NCBI RefSeq assembly: GCF_029227915.1
Contig: NC_079881.1
Coordinates: forward strand, 18,079,501-18,143,500
Length of the DNA stretch: 64,000 nucleotides
Direction: 5' to 3'
DNA from: Hydractinia symbiolongicarpus
Taxonomy: Eukaryota; Cnidaria; Hydrozoa; Anthoathecata; Hydractiniidae
The notes under the pieces are model-generated. The model searched no databases and was not told where the DNA came from. It was given only the letters and a program-made list of their open reading frames with translations. Positions 31,977-43,405 of this stretch are shown piece after piece (position 1 is the stretch's first letter; every line of letters begins with the position of its first letter). The position numbers were made by a program, and so were the translations under genes.

Positions 31977-32273
31977 TTAACGAGTCAAGTTATTGTGCTA
32001 AATGCTAACCATTTCTTAGCGCTATTTTTGTAAAAACAGTTTTAGCACGCTTCTCAATAAAATGCATTCCGGCAAACGCGATATGATTGAACGTAAACCA
32101 ATTAGCACATGTGGATAAAGATCATTCAGTAAAGTCCATTCAATGATAAAAGTATATTTGTTAATGAATGTTTACATCTATAAACACAACAAAATATAAA
32201 TATATGTATATATATAATGTATGTAAAGAGATATGTAACACAACACACATGCATATAGCTCATATATAATTGG

Positions 32274-32765
32274 AAGAAACTTCACAGCAAACTAGAAAAT
32301 AAAATAGAGAAATTTAAAAAATTAAAAAAAGTTTAGAAATAAAAACGTCGCATAGCAAGGGGGTTTGACATGCTTATTTCCCTTTTTACAGGTTCCTACA
32401 AGTCTTGTCGTTGGGTGTGACAACGTCACTTATTACCCCAGTCAACCCTTGTTTTATATGTCAATAGATTGCACGGATTAAAGAACATTTAATGACAGAA
32501 GAGTATTCCAGGGTCTCCTGATGACCGCTTAGTGGACCTCGGATTACAGGTGTCCCACATGAAATCCTGACACCTCTTGGTTGAGGCTTTGGAGCGAAAC
32601 CATTTGGTGTCAAGGTTGGGATTGTGCAATCTGTGTTGTGTGTGTGTGTTTTTTTTGCACTGATATTGTGTATCGTGCAAAAAGGAAGTTTAACTGTCTT
32701 TTTGGCAGTAACTAACAGGTTGAGTATTTCATTGTGCCTTGCTGCGATGTTCAAAATTTTTATGA
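32274..32765 (+). mobile_element. Diverged RLE-LINE tail (copy I) inside a gypsy LTR
   Basis: This interrupts the downstream LTR between TATAATTG and GAGGCACTGAG, which are adjacent in the other LTR. It has the hairpin-module phrase AGCAAGGGGGTTTGAC ... ACTTATTACCCCAGTC, then CTGATGACCGCTTAGTGGACC, and AACAGGTTGAGTATTTCATTGTG near the end. The order matches the RLE-USP LINE tails but the sequence is clearly diverged, so it is a third tail subfamily. No coding part is present. Confidence 0.65.
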
Positions 32766-33101
32766 GGCACTGAGTGTGTCCATAAAACGTAGTCTTATGT
32801 ACTGTCCTATTTATATTAGTATAGTTCATTACTCTGCATTCCCCTCCAGTTCGGCGAAGACGAATTAAACCTAATGGCCACTCTCTGGCTCATATGGATT
32901 CACGTCGGTAGTTGAAGATTTTTCAGGGATATCAGCGTTCGTTGGTGAGGGAGCAGGTACAACAACGTCTTCAACCGATTCTCGTGTTGGTTCAATGACT
33001 GGTGTTAGGTAAAGGAATGGTGGACACGCTAGAGTTAAAAGTTTATCAGCAAGCGAGCTATGTTCCATAGGTTGCAAGTGTTGTGGTGTAATGGACGGTG
33101 A

Positions 33102-34480
33102 TTACAGCCCAAATGGGCTTGCTGAGCGCAATCTGACGGTTCTTCCTGAGTGCGTCTCATCGGTGGTGTTAGGTCCATGATCTGTAATAGTGTGTGATAC
33201 TGGGCAGAATCGCCCCAAGAAATTTCTGTTGCGTTTTGTTAGACGTCTTGTGCCATTAACTTTAACTGTGTAGCTTCCATAACCGTAGGATTCGACAATT
33301 GTTCCAGAATGGTCCCATTGCTTAGGATAGTTTCCTGTCTGGTTTTGTACGTAGCAGAGGTCACCAATATGAAGAGCGGGTAAGATGCGAGAGTGTTCGT
33401 TGAGAGTCTCTGCTGAGTGACGGAATAATGAATGAGAGTCTCTGCTGAGTGATGGAAACATAGCCTCTTTCTTTTAATGCCATGCTTTTCCCCACACTGG
33501 ACGAATGGTTTGATTGCTGGACTTTTCTAGACAGCTGGAGAAAGCGAACGCGTCTTAAATGGGTCTCCTGAAAACGATCTTTGACGGAGATATGTTGCAG
33601 TCAGGGTCTCTGGGGTATCGCGTAGCTGCATCATAGCCCTGAGAAATTTTTCGATATCGAGCGTGCCTGAATGACCCGTGTTAGATCTGAGTAGTCGATT
33701 TGCTGTCTTACTGCCACTTCTGCCCGTCTATTTGATTGAGGATGGTAAGCAGACAAAAGCCTGTGATTGACACCCCAACGATATAGAAAATCTTCTGTAG
33801 CTTTAGCCACAAATTCCAGACCACCATCACTGGATATTTCTTCAGGATCTCCAAAGCGGGGAAAGAAGGCAGGAAATCAACCCCTCTGCACCAGGTTTTG
33901 GCGATCCATGTTGGGATTTAAACATGTCGCACGAACCTGATAGACGATCTCTAATAACCAGGTAATGCTGACCAATATAATTGAAAAAGTCGGAAAACAC
34001 TTTCGCAAATGGTGTTGATGGCGGGATTGTGGGAATGTTGGGTACGGAGGCTTGTGAAGCAGCATTGGCGATACAATCCTAACAATTAGTCCTGATACAA
34101 TTGATGTTGTCGGTCATCCCTTACCAGAATATGATTATTCAAGCGCGACACCCATCGTTGAGGAGCCTTGATGGGCAGAATGTAGTATTTCTAAGACGTT
34201 TGGGCGGAGGAACGGTGGTAGTATTGCACGATCGTTGTATACATCCACACCATCAGATTCATAAAGCCCATAACGGTATTGCCAATACTAGGCAACAGCA
34301 GGAAGCGAGCGTGTTTCGTCTGGAAATCCTTGATGAATCGCGTCCAGCAAAGTCTGTATATGTTCATGTCTTTTTATGTTTCTGCTGCAAGGTGGTCCCA
34401 TGTGATTGATGTCATGGACCTGGTGTCTCGACGAATGGCAGCAGCAATCATCGGCCCAGCAAGGTCTTCCCTAGTCAGTT
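33102..34480 (-). pseudogene. gypsy integrase region
   Basis: The open piece 33461-33102 has an integrase C-terminal/GPY-like pattern (GDLCYVQNQTGNYPKQWDHS, then GTIVESYGYGSYTVKV and a basic tail), where the protein contacts DNA. Further upstream on minus, shifted pieces carry catalytic-core remnants near 34000-33650. It is the 3'-most pol domain, as in Ty3/gypsy order. A short direct duplication (GAGAGTCTCTGCTGAGTGA, near 33390 and 33432) lies inside. The gene is inactive. Confidence 0.65.
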
Positions 34481-34482
34481 AA

Positions 34483-35600
34483 GAAATCTCACCTGCAGTA
34501 GAAGGGTACCGCGATGCTGCATCAGCAACACTATCCATCTTTCCTTGGATGTGGACAATGTTAAAGCACCATGGTAAAGATCTGTTTAAGGCGAAAGAGT
34601 CTTGTATTTGGTACCTCGTCCAATGTCCTGTCACCGAATAGCTTGGTAAGTGGTTTGTGGTCAGACCATAAGACAGCGACATCCAAGCGTAAAGAACTTT
34701 GTCTGCTCAAGCCCCCCGTAATGGCAATCGCGGCATAATGCTGCTCAGCTGGTTTTGCAAACCTGGATCCAGCTAATGTGATGCGTCAACCTTTAGGACA
34801 ACAATCTGGGACTGAGCTGTTGCATGTACAGTGCTTCTGTAGCAGGAAATATCCAATCCCGCTCTTTGACCAATCCATACAAAGACAAGTAGGTCGTTGC
34901 GGGTCAAATATTTCAACTCCCTCCCGTACTGCATTGATGATGGCTACCTTCGATGACTGGAATGCGGTGTCTAGCTGAATCTGGTGTCAAGGTGTCGTAG
35001 TTGGTAACCTGATTCACTAATCCAAACCAGGTTCTGATATCAGTTATAGAGGTGGATGTTGGAGAATCGCGGATGGTGTTGTAGTACTTTGGAAGAGGGT
35101 CAATTCTATCAGCTGCGATATGAAAGCCTGCAAAGTCAACTTCCTTTTCGACAAATTGAAATTTTTCCGCATTAAGCACTTTGCCAGCTTTTCCGACTAT
35201 CGAAAGGAAGTCTATGGTTCACGCTATGGTATCCGTTCCACGCATCAGTTACAGTCTTCCATGTGTTGCGTGGTGTCTGACGAGCAAGGTGGAAAGATGC
35301 TTCTGAATTGTGAGTCCTTTTGCAGTGCTTGTTCAGAAGTGAAAGATCTACTGTTCGGCGGGGTGTCGTTGCTTTCTAGTGACTACCATACGATGACACC
35401 ATCTGGTTCCCCAATGGGAACACGCTCAATGACGCCAAGTGCTTCGTCACGTTTCAGATCGACCATTATTTTGTCTTGCCAATGTACAGGAATTGATATT
35501 GCTTTATGGCAAGCAACTGGTGTTGCGCCCTCCTGGAGGTGTATTTCAACAGGTGGGGCCTGTCATGGATGGTAGGTCTAGGTGAGGACAGGCATTAAAA
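34483..35600 (-). pseudogene. gypsy reverse transcriptase / RNase H region
   Basis: Minus frames 35179-34913 (LNAEKFQFVEKEVDFAGFHI) mark the end of the RT palm/thumb seen in Ty3/gypsy pol. The frame at 34682-34479 (FNIVHIQGKMDSVADAASRY) marks the end of RNase H just before integrase. The catalytic YxDD region lies in a frame-shifted stretch that I did not resolve. It is flanked by protease upstream and integrase downstream. Confidence 0.7.
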
Positions 35601-35856
35601 GTTGAGCTCTGATATCGCTTGAGAAGCCACTGCCTCATCATACCATTGTTCTCTGGGTTGCAAGGGAATGGAAGTGCAGCAGTGTGGTCAGGAACTCTCG
35701 TTCTTTTGGGACAGGCACATATTGCACCATCATCTTTTGTGGCACCGCAAATTGCACCATCATCTTTTGTGGCACCACATATCGATCCCGTAAATAGACT
35801 GGAGTTGTTGCGAACCACAGTATATCGGTTTTCGGGGTTGGCGTTGGTCTGGGAAC

Positions 35857-36252
35857 TCAGGAAAGCTTCCCAACGGAAGGGAAATTTGGGTTTATTATGC
35901 CCAACTCCAACATGGAATCGTGTGAAAGATACAAGGAGTTGACGTCTCGGCTGACATACACCATTGAAGGGCAGAATACGCCATTGTTAACATCGGTTTG
36001 TCCCTTGATCTTTGCGAAGAAAGTTCCCTCGATCCAGATAGTCGACTTGTTTGCAGCATTCAGGGAGAGAGAAGCTGGGGTCAGGTCCGCCATGGTAAAT
36101 CCAGCTTCCCTGAATTTGGAAAGAGACCACAAGTCGGACTGTGCTCCAGTATCAGTGATACCTGTAACTTCTACAAACCTGGTAAGTTGTTTATCCAAGG
36201 CAATCCTCAAGGTGACTTGAGGGTGAGCTGTGATAGAAGTATACGACGCCAT
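35857..36252 (-). pseudogene. gypsy aspartic protease region
   Basis: A 131-codon minus ORF with the active-site triad TDTGAQSDLWS and a later hydrophobic strand followed by MLELGIINPNF. Retroviral-type proteases cleave the Gag-Pol polyprotein. It sits between gag and RT as in Ty3/gypsy. A 27-bp tandem duplication (about 35716-35770) lies just downstream on minus. Confidence 0.75.
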
Positions 36253-36319
36253 TCACCTTTGTTGAATATATGGTGCTCCAGTAATCTCCTGTTCTGTGTG
36301 GGACCATTTGCGTTAGTGT

Positions 36320-37331
36320 TCAGGGAAGGCTCACTTTGGTAAGATGTTGGAGAAGTAATGTGGATGGCAGAGATTGTCCAAGAGTGTCAGTGCTGTCATG
36401 TGAAATCGATTTTGCTTCACCATTTTGTTTGTATTTCGAGCATTCCCGGTTCTTCTTCCAGCAACAAAGGTTTCCGGTTCCAGCCACGCGATTTCTCTGA
36501 ATATTGGTGGAATGTCTTATTGCAGTCTGTGCAGCGAGCGGTCTTCGATCTGTCAGTAGCACTCGGAGATGGTGCACGGTTCCTGCGTGATTTATCTGCA
36601 GCATCTTTCTCATATCGGTTGCTGCGGTGATGTAGGTATGCAGAAACTGCAGGCGAGGAAGATGATGGGTTTGTATTAAGTGCAGTTTCTCTATTCTGCG
36701 ATAACATCAGTTACTGGTTTCATCTGAATCCCATCAGCACCGAGAGCTTCATGGCGGATGTCTTTTTCAGCAATGCCATTGAGCAAGACATCGCGAATCA
36801 CTCCGTCCGTGTAGTACACCTCCCCATTAAAAGCAGTAGTGCAGTGTGCTCACACACCATCAAGGTTTGTTTTGAACTCTCATGTCTCAGCCTTCCCTAG
36901 TACTCAAGCAGCAAACGTTCAAAAAATTTTGTCAGGGTCCTGGCGCATCACTAAGAGTTCTAACCGTAGCACACCCAGGGCAACATGAACAACGGCTATA
37001 GTTTTCAGTTTTTTCAACGCATCAGCCAGTGGGTTGGAGGTGAACGCTGGACAAGCCTGTAAGACGTTGTTCCCAAGCTGTTTGCTATTCTGGAACGAAT
37101 GCGGAATGCGTCCCATCTCTGGATGAAGGCATTCCAGTTTTCGGTTGTTGAGTTGAGCTTTAGCCTAGGACGTTTAAGCCTGGCTGCTGGTGGTGCTGGA
37201 GTAGCATGAGCTAGTGTAGCTGAGCGTAGGTGAGAGTGTACGTTCGAAATTGCTGCTGCGCCTATTACATCTACATCATCGGTCTCGAATCCACATCCAG
37301 GTATAGGACATGCAAAAACCGTCATCGTCAA
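36320..37331 (-). pseudogene. gypsy gag-like region
   Basis: The frame from 37331 starts MTMTVFACPIPGCGFETDD (a C2H2-like knuckle) and continues through WNAFIQRWDAFRI, a capsid-like helix. After frame breaks, 36707-36417 has a Ser/Arg-rich stretch and a Cys-containing piece (RCTDCNKTFHQYS) that resembles a zinc finger before the protease. Stops separate the pieces. Confidence 0.6.
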
Positions 37332-37833
37332 TAAATTGTTACGTTAATACTTCAATCCAGTTAAAAAGATGTAAACAAAGATCATTCAGTAAAGTCCATT
37401 TAATGATGAAAGTATATTTGTTAATGAATGTTTACATCTATAAACACAACAAGAGATAAATATATGTATACACATATAATGTATGTAAAGAGATATGTAA
37501 CACAACAGACAAGCATATAACTCATATATAATTGAGGCACTGAGTGTGTCCATGAAACGTAGTCTTATATACTGTCCTATCTATATTAGTATAGTTCATT
37601 ACTCTGCAACATGGTTATACAGTTACAGAGGACATGTCTTCTTCAAGCTACAGATTTGTTCTTTCTCACTTTGATATCAAACATAGCTGCATAATGGATA
37701 CCGAAGGCCAGTTTTTCGATACAATGTCATTTGAACGCTTTAGAATGTGGTCATTAAATTCGTTAAAATCATACCTATACACGTCCGTAGAAAGTCTACT
37801 GATATAGACGACCTAGCTGCAAGGCAATTATCT

Positions 37834-37849
37834 CCCCCCCCCCCCCCCC
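37834..37849 (+). repeat. Homopolymer of 16 C
   Basis: A run of 16 consecutive C at 37834-37849, followed by an A run. It is unusual in this AT-rich window and may be a sequencing weak spot. Confidence 0.9.
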
Positions 37850-37989
37850 TAAAAAAAATACTAATAATAAATATACCACCGATTTCCCTTAATTCTGTCG
37901 CTTTTTCGTAGAGCCTACGCCGCCTGGGCCGACATCGATACAACACTAGAGTCTGAGGAAAGAACCCTTTTTAAGGAATATGCAGCTAA

Positions 37990-40190
37990 ATTAATAACAG
38001 CGTTGTTCCGGACCTAATGACCTTAAAGGAAGATTGGTTAAAAGAAAAGGACACCAAGGGAGATGGTATTTTAAAATGGCCTTCTACACACTACCTCGAC
38101 ATAGCAAATTTTATTGGCTTGACACAACCAAATTCCTTATAGCGATTGCAAAGCGATTACAAGCAGGGCAAATGTTATCGATATTTCGCTTGCGATTTTC
38201 TCCGAGAAGTTTCTTATCATCCCATTAGTTCTAGCTCTGATTTGTGTATTTTAAAATGTGAAGTGGTTCCTTTGTACACAGTTAAGTTTAAACCACACAA
38301 CGTTTGGGCTGCAATTGTTAAAGACCACCATCAGCCAGGCGGAGAGATTAAATAGCCTATTGCTCGCGTACTGCAGGACTAATTGGGGCATGCAATCACG
38401 TTGTTGCGATGCTTCTTTCCATTGAGCATGCTGTGAGATTTAATCTAACTAAGCCAACTTTAACCAGTAAACTATGTTATTGGAATGTTCCATCGGGGAG
38501 TAAAGTAGATACGAAGCCAAAGAAGATCAGGGATATTTTTTTTGACAAAGCGCAGTACATGAAAGATGAAAAAAATCAAGAAAAAAATAAAAGGGGAGAA
38601 TGCATAAGTTTTCCAGTAGCTTCTAATATTTGGAGAGAAACCTTTTTTTCATCAACATCTCTGTTTTAAAAGGCTAGTTATATCTGTATTGCGATGTAGT
38701 TACTCCTATTCTCTTTTCATATTTCCTACATAGATCCAGTTGACTACCAGAAAAGACTGGTTGACACTTTGAAAGACTAGTGACTGTGGGAAAGACCACT
38801 GACGGCTCGTGAAGGCTTTTTGTTTTTGGTCAATGAAGAGTGTGTGTTCTTCATTGGTCAGCATGGGCCTTCAATTGCAATCTTGAGACGATTGATAATT
38901 CCTTCCAAAGATTGGAGCGTGGCAGATTGCGAAGCATTAAAGTTGACTGGGTGGTGAAGTGAATTGCTTGTTTAAGTTTGAGACAATATGTAATGGTTTT
39001 TTGGGTTTCCGCCGCTGGGTCCAAGTCGACCTTACTAAGGGGCGGTTTGTTGGTCAGCCTAAGCATTACGATACGATTTCTAAAGTTTTCATGTCTAAGT
39101 TCAGAAAGCTTTTCTGTTTCCAGGTTTGCTGCTTTTCATTCTTTTTCACAACCTTTTTCTAAGGGTTGGGTTCCAAGTCTACCTTTCTTAGCCGTGGGCT
39201 CTGTGTCAGTAAGTAAAAGCAACAACGGTGAGATTTGTAGTTGTCGACTCTTCTTTTTCCAACATTTAACAAAAGTTATTGGTTTTGGCAGATGGTGTCA
39301 ATAAATGTGGCTGGTGTCTTACAGAAGCCAGGGGATGGGGATGCTTACTCAAGGGCCGCACCAAATCCCAAGCATGAGTGAATTTCACCAATCCTCATGT
39401 TTCCACATCCATAGGTGTTTGTTTAAGTACAGTCGAAATCCTTTTAGCTTTTCAATCATCCATGCAAAGGGGAGAATGCAGAGGTTTTCCACTGTGTCAG
39501 TGACATCTCTGTCTTAAAAGGCTAGTTATATCTGCATTGCGATGTAGTTACTCCTATTCTCCAAGAATTTTCAGCCAGTTGGCCATCAAATGTAGTGAAA
39601 TTAAAAAAAACTGAATCTACCCGAAAAAAACTTCACAACATAATTAAGGAGGACATAAAAGGCTCATGTTTATGGAAAATCATGGAAGGTAGAATTCTAT
39701 CAGTTGAAGCTGCTAAGGACCCACATTATTACAGTTAGCACAATCATATTCCAGGGCAGAAGACAATACAAACATGACAAAATTTTATGAAACAGTTGTG
39801 TTTACAAATAAACAAATAAATGCTATAAAACAAAAAAATAAAACAAAAGTAAAATTGAAAATTGGCACAATCACAGAGTTGGTCGTATAACGGCCTCTAA
39901 ATTTTACAGGGTGTTTACGAAATCAAAACCTTTGCAAACGATAAAAGAAACTGAAGACTTACAAGTTACATCACAATTGTCAGTGAAATAATGGGATACA
40001 AACCCAGAGTGTCAACGTTTGCAGCTAAGCATGGCTTATCTTTAAAAATATACAAGTATATCCAAGCAAAGACATAAAAACTTTAAAACATCTGATTCAG
40101 GTTTAGTAATATATAATCAGTTTCCATATATAGCAGCTTCTCAAGATTCAGAAATATACAATTTGATAACTATGGCAATAAATGCTATTT
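37990..40190 (+). pseudogene. Second SWIM-YqaJ gene (ISL2EU-type), interrupted
   Basis: Plus-strand frames carry ILKWPSTHYLDIANFIG, then a SWIM finger (AYCSRTAGLIGACNHVVAML, first ligand pair damaged by Cys to Arg), then LTSKLCYWNVPSGS. After the terminal-repeat element 38593-39561 the YqaJ nuclease begins (WHNHRVGRITASKFYRV) and continues to YNQFPYIAASQDSE, the position of the family's SPD motif. Stops and shifts are frequent. It parallels the gene at 12408-18672 on the other strand, but no ISL2EU termini were found. Confidence 0.65.
38593..39561 (+). mobile_element. Terminal-direct-repeat element, copy 2 (family X)
   Basis: 5' terminal repeat 38593-38713 and 3' terminal repeat 39469-39561 (a ~28-bp internal deletion) both start GGGGAGAATGCA and end TACTCCTATTCTC. 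The ~755-bp interior matches copy 1 (GATCCAGTTGACTACCAG and later blocks) and ends with a purine-rich AAAGGGGAGA at the repeat border, resembling a polypurine tract. No protein domain is seen. It lies inside a YqaJ gene, as copy 1 lies in an ISL2EU transposase. Confidence 0.75.
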
Positions 40191-40319
40191 CAATTTAAGT
40201 GGTTTTGGGAAATATAATTGCTGTTGAATTAATACATTCCAAAATTAAAAAAACCTTGATCAAAAAGAAAAAAATGTACTTGTTGGTAAAGGAAATTTCA
40301 TCAGTAGGGATAGAAAGCA

Positions 40320-42245
40320 CGATTAGCTCGTGGTGTTTCATAGGCTGACAGTTCACCGACCTTGTATTTTTGAAAGAGGAACCACTGAGGCATACCTAAG
40401 TAACTGAACAACAAAGATATCACCACAACTGGAAATTTGTGTTTCAGATGTGCTCTCCTGGTGTGATTAACACTGGGGGCAAAACCACCGTTCGTCGCCT
40501 ACAAGCTGTTGCAGCAGCGAAATAGCCTTGAAAGAGTCCTGTGAAACTAAACCAATTTAATCGTGCAATGTACGATGGGGAAAGCGAGAGGGAATAACAC
40601 ACTGATGTTCACACATTGACTTGCATGTTGGTAAGTAAGAATTGTCTCCTTAAAGAAGCCGGATGGCTGACGAGAAAGTTATGAGACAACATTTTAATTT
40701 ATTGAACGATAATTTGACAAAGTTGGATATTAAAGATAAACCAGAGGGAATATTCAACTGCGAAGAATCTGGAGTTACCATAGGTATGCAAACTGGGAAG
40801 GTTAGTTGCTTTAAAGATTATATAAATTATGTGTTTCAACCTTATCCTAGTTATTTTCAGTATTTTATAGGATGCTGTTGAAAGAAAATTCAGCTATTCT
40901 GCTATTCAGAAAGCATAGCATGAAGTGAACATATCACCGTCCATGTCTGTGTGTCGGCAGCTGGGTATGCTCTTCCTCCTTTCACCATCCTTGAAAAGCG
41001 CTATCCGTCTGGTCCGTACGCAAGACTTGGTCCGCAAATCGGCTTGTATGCCATATGACCAAATGGGTATATGGATAAAGAGCTGTTTCGAAAATGGAGT
41101 GATAAACTGTTTATACCATCAACACAAAAAATCAAGAAACCAACACTGCTCATCCTCAAAGGTCATGGATCCCACATGGACATTGATATGATAGACATGC
41201 TCGCTGACAACGAAATCCATCTCTTCTGCTTGCCGCCACATACTACGAACATTTTACAACCACTCGATGTCACCATTTTTAAGCCTAATAAAGCTCACTT
41301 TTCCAAACTTACGGACTTTGTGACACTGACTTCACTTGGGGGAAAAAACAGCGTCACAATCCATCAAAAAACTTCACTGCCGTATTTCAAGAAGCATGCA
41401 GTAAAAAATGACCATGTCATTGATTCAGAAAGGTTTTCGGAAGAGTGGCATATATCCCTTCAACCCGGATTCCATTGACAAAAAACGACTTATGCCAACT
41501 TATCCACCCTCGTCCAATACACCATCAGCATCCGAAATCTCTGATACTTCTACGCTGCAGAAATAATGTGGATGTGATCCTAGAGCAACCAATATCTTAC
41601 CATCTCTTCCAGGGATGATCATAAGGTGGCAAAACAGCTAGCTGTAATGATATTTCTGGTCTAATGACAGCTGGTTCTACTATAGTTAGGTCTAATGACA
41701 GCTGGTTCTACTATAGTTAGAGGTTGCAACCCTCTAAAGATTTTTCAAAAAAGCAAAATCCCCCTTTTTGCAAGGATTTCCTAAAAACATTGACGGTAAA
41801 AAGGCAGAAAAATACGGTGCTAGTAATGTGGCTGACAATATTCCAAGCTCCTCAACACCGCAAAACGACCACAACAGCACGAGCAGTAGCAGCAGGAGAA
41901 TTAACCATCCCTTGTTGTCCGTCATACCATCTTCGCTAGTGGAATCAATAATTATTTCAAAAACACCTGAAAAAACATTAAAGAAATGTATGCGTAATAA
42001 CAAAGGCCCGCGTATATTCTGGGGATGAACACCGTGCGCTTTTTAGACAAAAAGAAAAGAAGAATGCGAAAAGAAAAACAAGCTGAAAATGCAAGGTTAT
42101 CTGCGAATAAGGACAAGGGGAAAACAACGGAAAAGAGAAAAAAATCGGTCAAAAGGATGGCACCCGTCGTATGAGAAAGCAGTGAAGAAGAGAGCGTTGA
42201 CGAAGAGACAGAGGAAGTTATTAAGTAAGTATTCAAGTGAGTCAG
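40320..42245 (+). pseudogene. pogo/Tigger transposase remnant 2
   Basis: Open pieces 40663-40881 and 41071-41478 carry the pogo DDE domain: PEGIFNCEESGV (the usual catalytic Asp is Glu), PTLLILKGHGSHMD (the second Asp is Lys) and TNILQPLDVTIF (third acidic residue intact). The C-terminal Lys/Glu-rich region runs, frame-broken, from GPRIFWG to about 42245. Two catalytic positions are changed, so it is inactive. A 31-bp direct duplication lies at about 41659-41720. A ~65-bp block at 40545-40610 is an inverted copy of the 174-bp repeat at 42895-43405. Confidence 0.75.
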
Positions 42246-42335
42246 GTATAAGAATGAAAATTACAAAGTGCACGCACAATGATAAACCTGACCAGTTAAG
42301 TCTTTAAATTTAAATTTTAGAGGCTAAAATGGATA
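42240..42335 (-). repeat. Family-B LINE 3' tail, fragment
   Basis: On minus it reads ACTGGTCAGGTTTATCATTG with the TGCACTTTGTAAT motif, matching 1290-1475 and 56880-57025. It is only the last ~95 bp of the element. Confidence 0.5.
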
Positions 42336-42894
42336 AAACTTGTTAAATTGGGTTTGCTGCAGGAAGACCTTGTTACTTGATTTGACGTCTCTAAAACATT
42401 GGCAATTCGTGTATTTTCTACATGGGTAAAAGCTATTGCCTCTGTTCTAAAATCATTTGTGTTTGTACCAGATATGGGAAGCATCATTGCAGAGAGTAGC
42501 GTAGCTAGCGCGGCGAAGCGTATCCCATTTCCTTATTAATTAAGGCAAATAATATAAAAAGTTACTACGGTGGAGAGTATTTCAGAATTTCTATTAATTT
42601 CATCCCTATACATCAAAAACGGCTAGCATTTCATTTATGGAGCACTCGATTTCCCAGTATTATTATCTGGTTATATTTTTGTAAATTTTTGATTAAGCGA
42701 TACTACGTTTTTTTCTTTTATGAACTACGATGGAGTGCTTTTGTTGCTTTTTAAAGATGGCTAAGCGGAAAATCGGATGATTTTAGTTGAATCCAAATCA
42801 GCCAACACTTTTTAGCCACGTGATACATATATCTTATGACCATTTCTCGGACACATACCGCCTCGAACTCAAACTTTCGTTCACCTAAGCAATG

Positions 42895-43405
42895 TGTGTG
42901 AAAATCAGTGTGTTATTCCCTCTCGCTTTCCCCATCGTAAATTGAACAATCAAATTGGTTTAGTTTAAGTTTGTTCGAGCGAACATGTTGTTGTAGTTTG
43001 CTCTGGTTATCTACCAATATATAAGTGTTGATATTGGCAATTTGTGTTTCGTTCTTTTTTTAAAAAAATGTGTGAAAATCAGTGTGTTATTCCCTCTCGC
43101 TGTCCCCATCGTACATTGAACAATCAAATTGGTTTAGTTTAAGTTTGTTCGAGCGAACATGTTGTTGTAGTTTGCTCTGGTTATCTACCAATATATAAGT
43201 GTTGATATTGGCAATTTGTGTTTCGTTCTTTTTTTAAAAAAATGTGTGAAAATCAGTGTGTTATTCCCTCTCGCTTTCCCCATCGTACATTGAACAATCA
43301 AATTGGTTTAGTTTAAGTTTGTTCGAGCGAACATGTTGTTGTAGTTTGCTCTGGTTATCTACCAATATATAAGTGTTGATATTGGCAATTTGTGTTTCGT
43401 TCTTA
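42895..43405 (+). repeat. Three tandem 174-bp repeats
   Basis: Units start near 42897, 43071 and 43245 with GTGAAAATCAGTGTGTTATT and contain CGAGCGAACATGTTGTTGTAG; they are nearly identical. About 65 bp of the unit occurs inverted at 40545-40610. There is no ORF. They could be satellite DNA or a subterminal array of an unrecognised element. Confidence 0.9.

Larger units (their letters stand above)
32112..37608 (-). mobile_element. Ty3/gypsy LTR retrotransposon
   Basis: The element is on minus. The two LTRs (32112-32840 and about 37372-37608) share a block from GATCATTCAGTAAAGTCCAT to ATAGTTCATTACTCTGCA. Flanking ACATG at 32107-32111 and 37609-37613 gives a 5-bp duplication. In order on minus: gag-like region (37331 to about 36320), aspartic protease, reverse transcriptase/RNase H, integrase ending near 33100. 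No env-like ORF is seen. Frames are broken throughout. The left LTR is enlarged by a ~490-bp insertion. Confidence 0.85.

Noticed and set aside
35120-36630. Several plus ORFs of 90-151 codons
   Set aside because: They are antisense to gypsy protease, RT and gag frames on minus.
42895-43405. CRISPR array
   Set aside because: The units are contiguous 174-bp tandem repeats without variable spacers, and the genome is eukaryotic.
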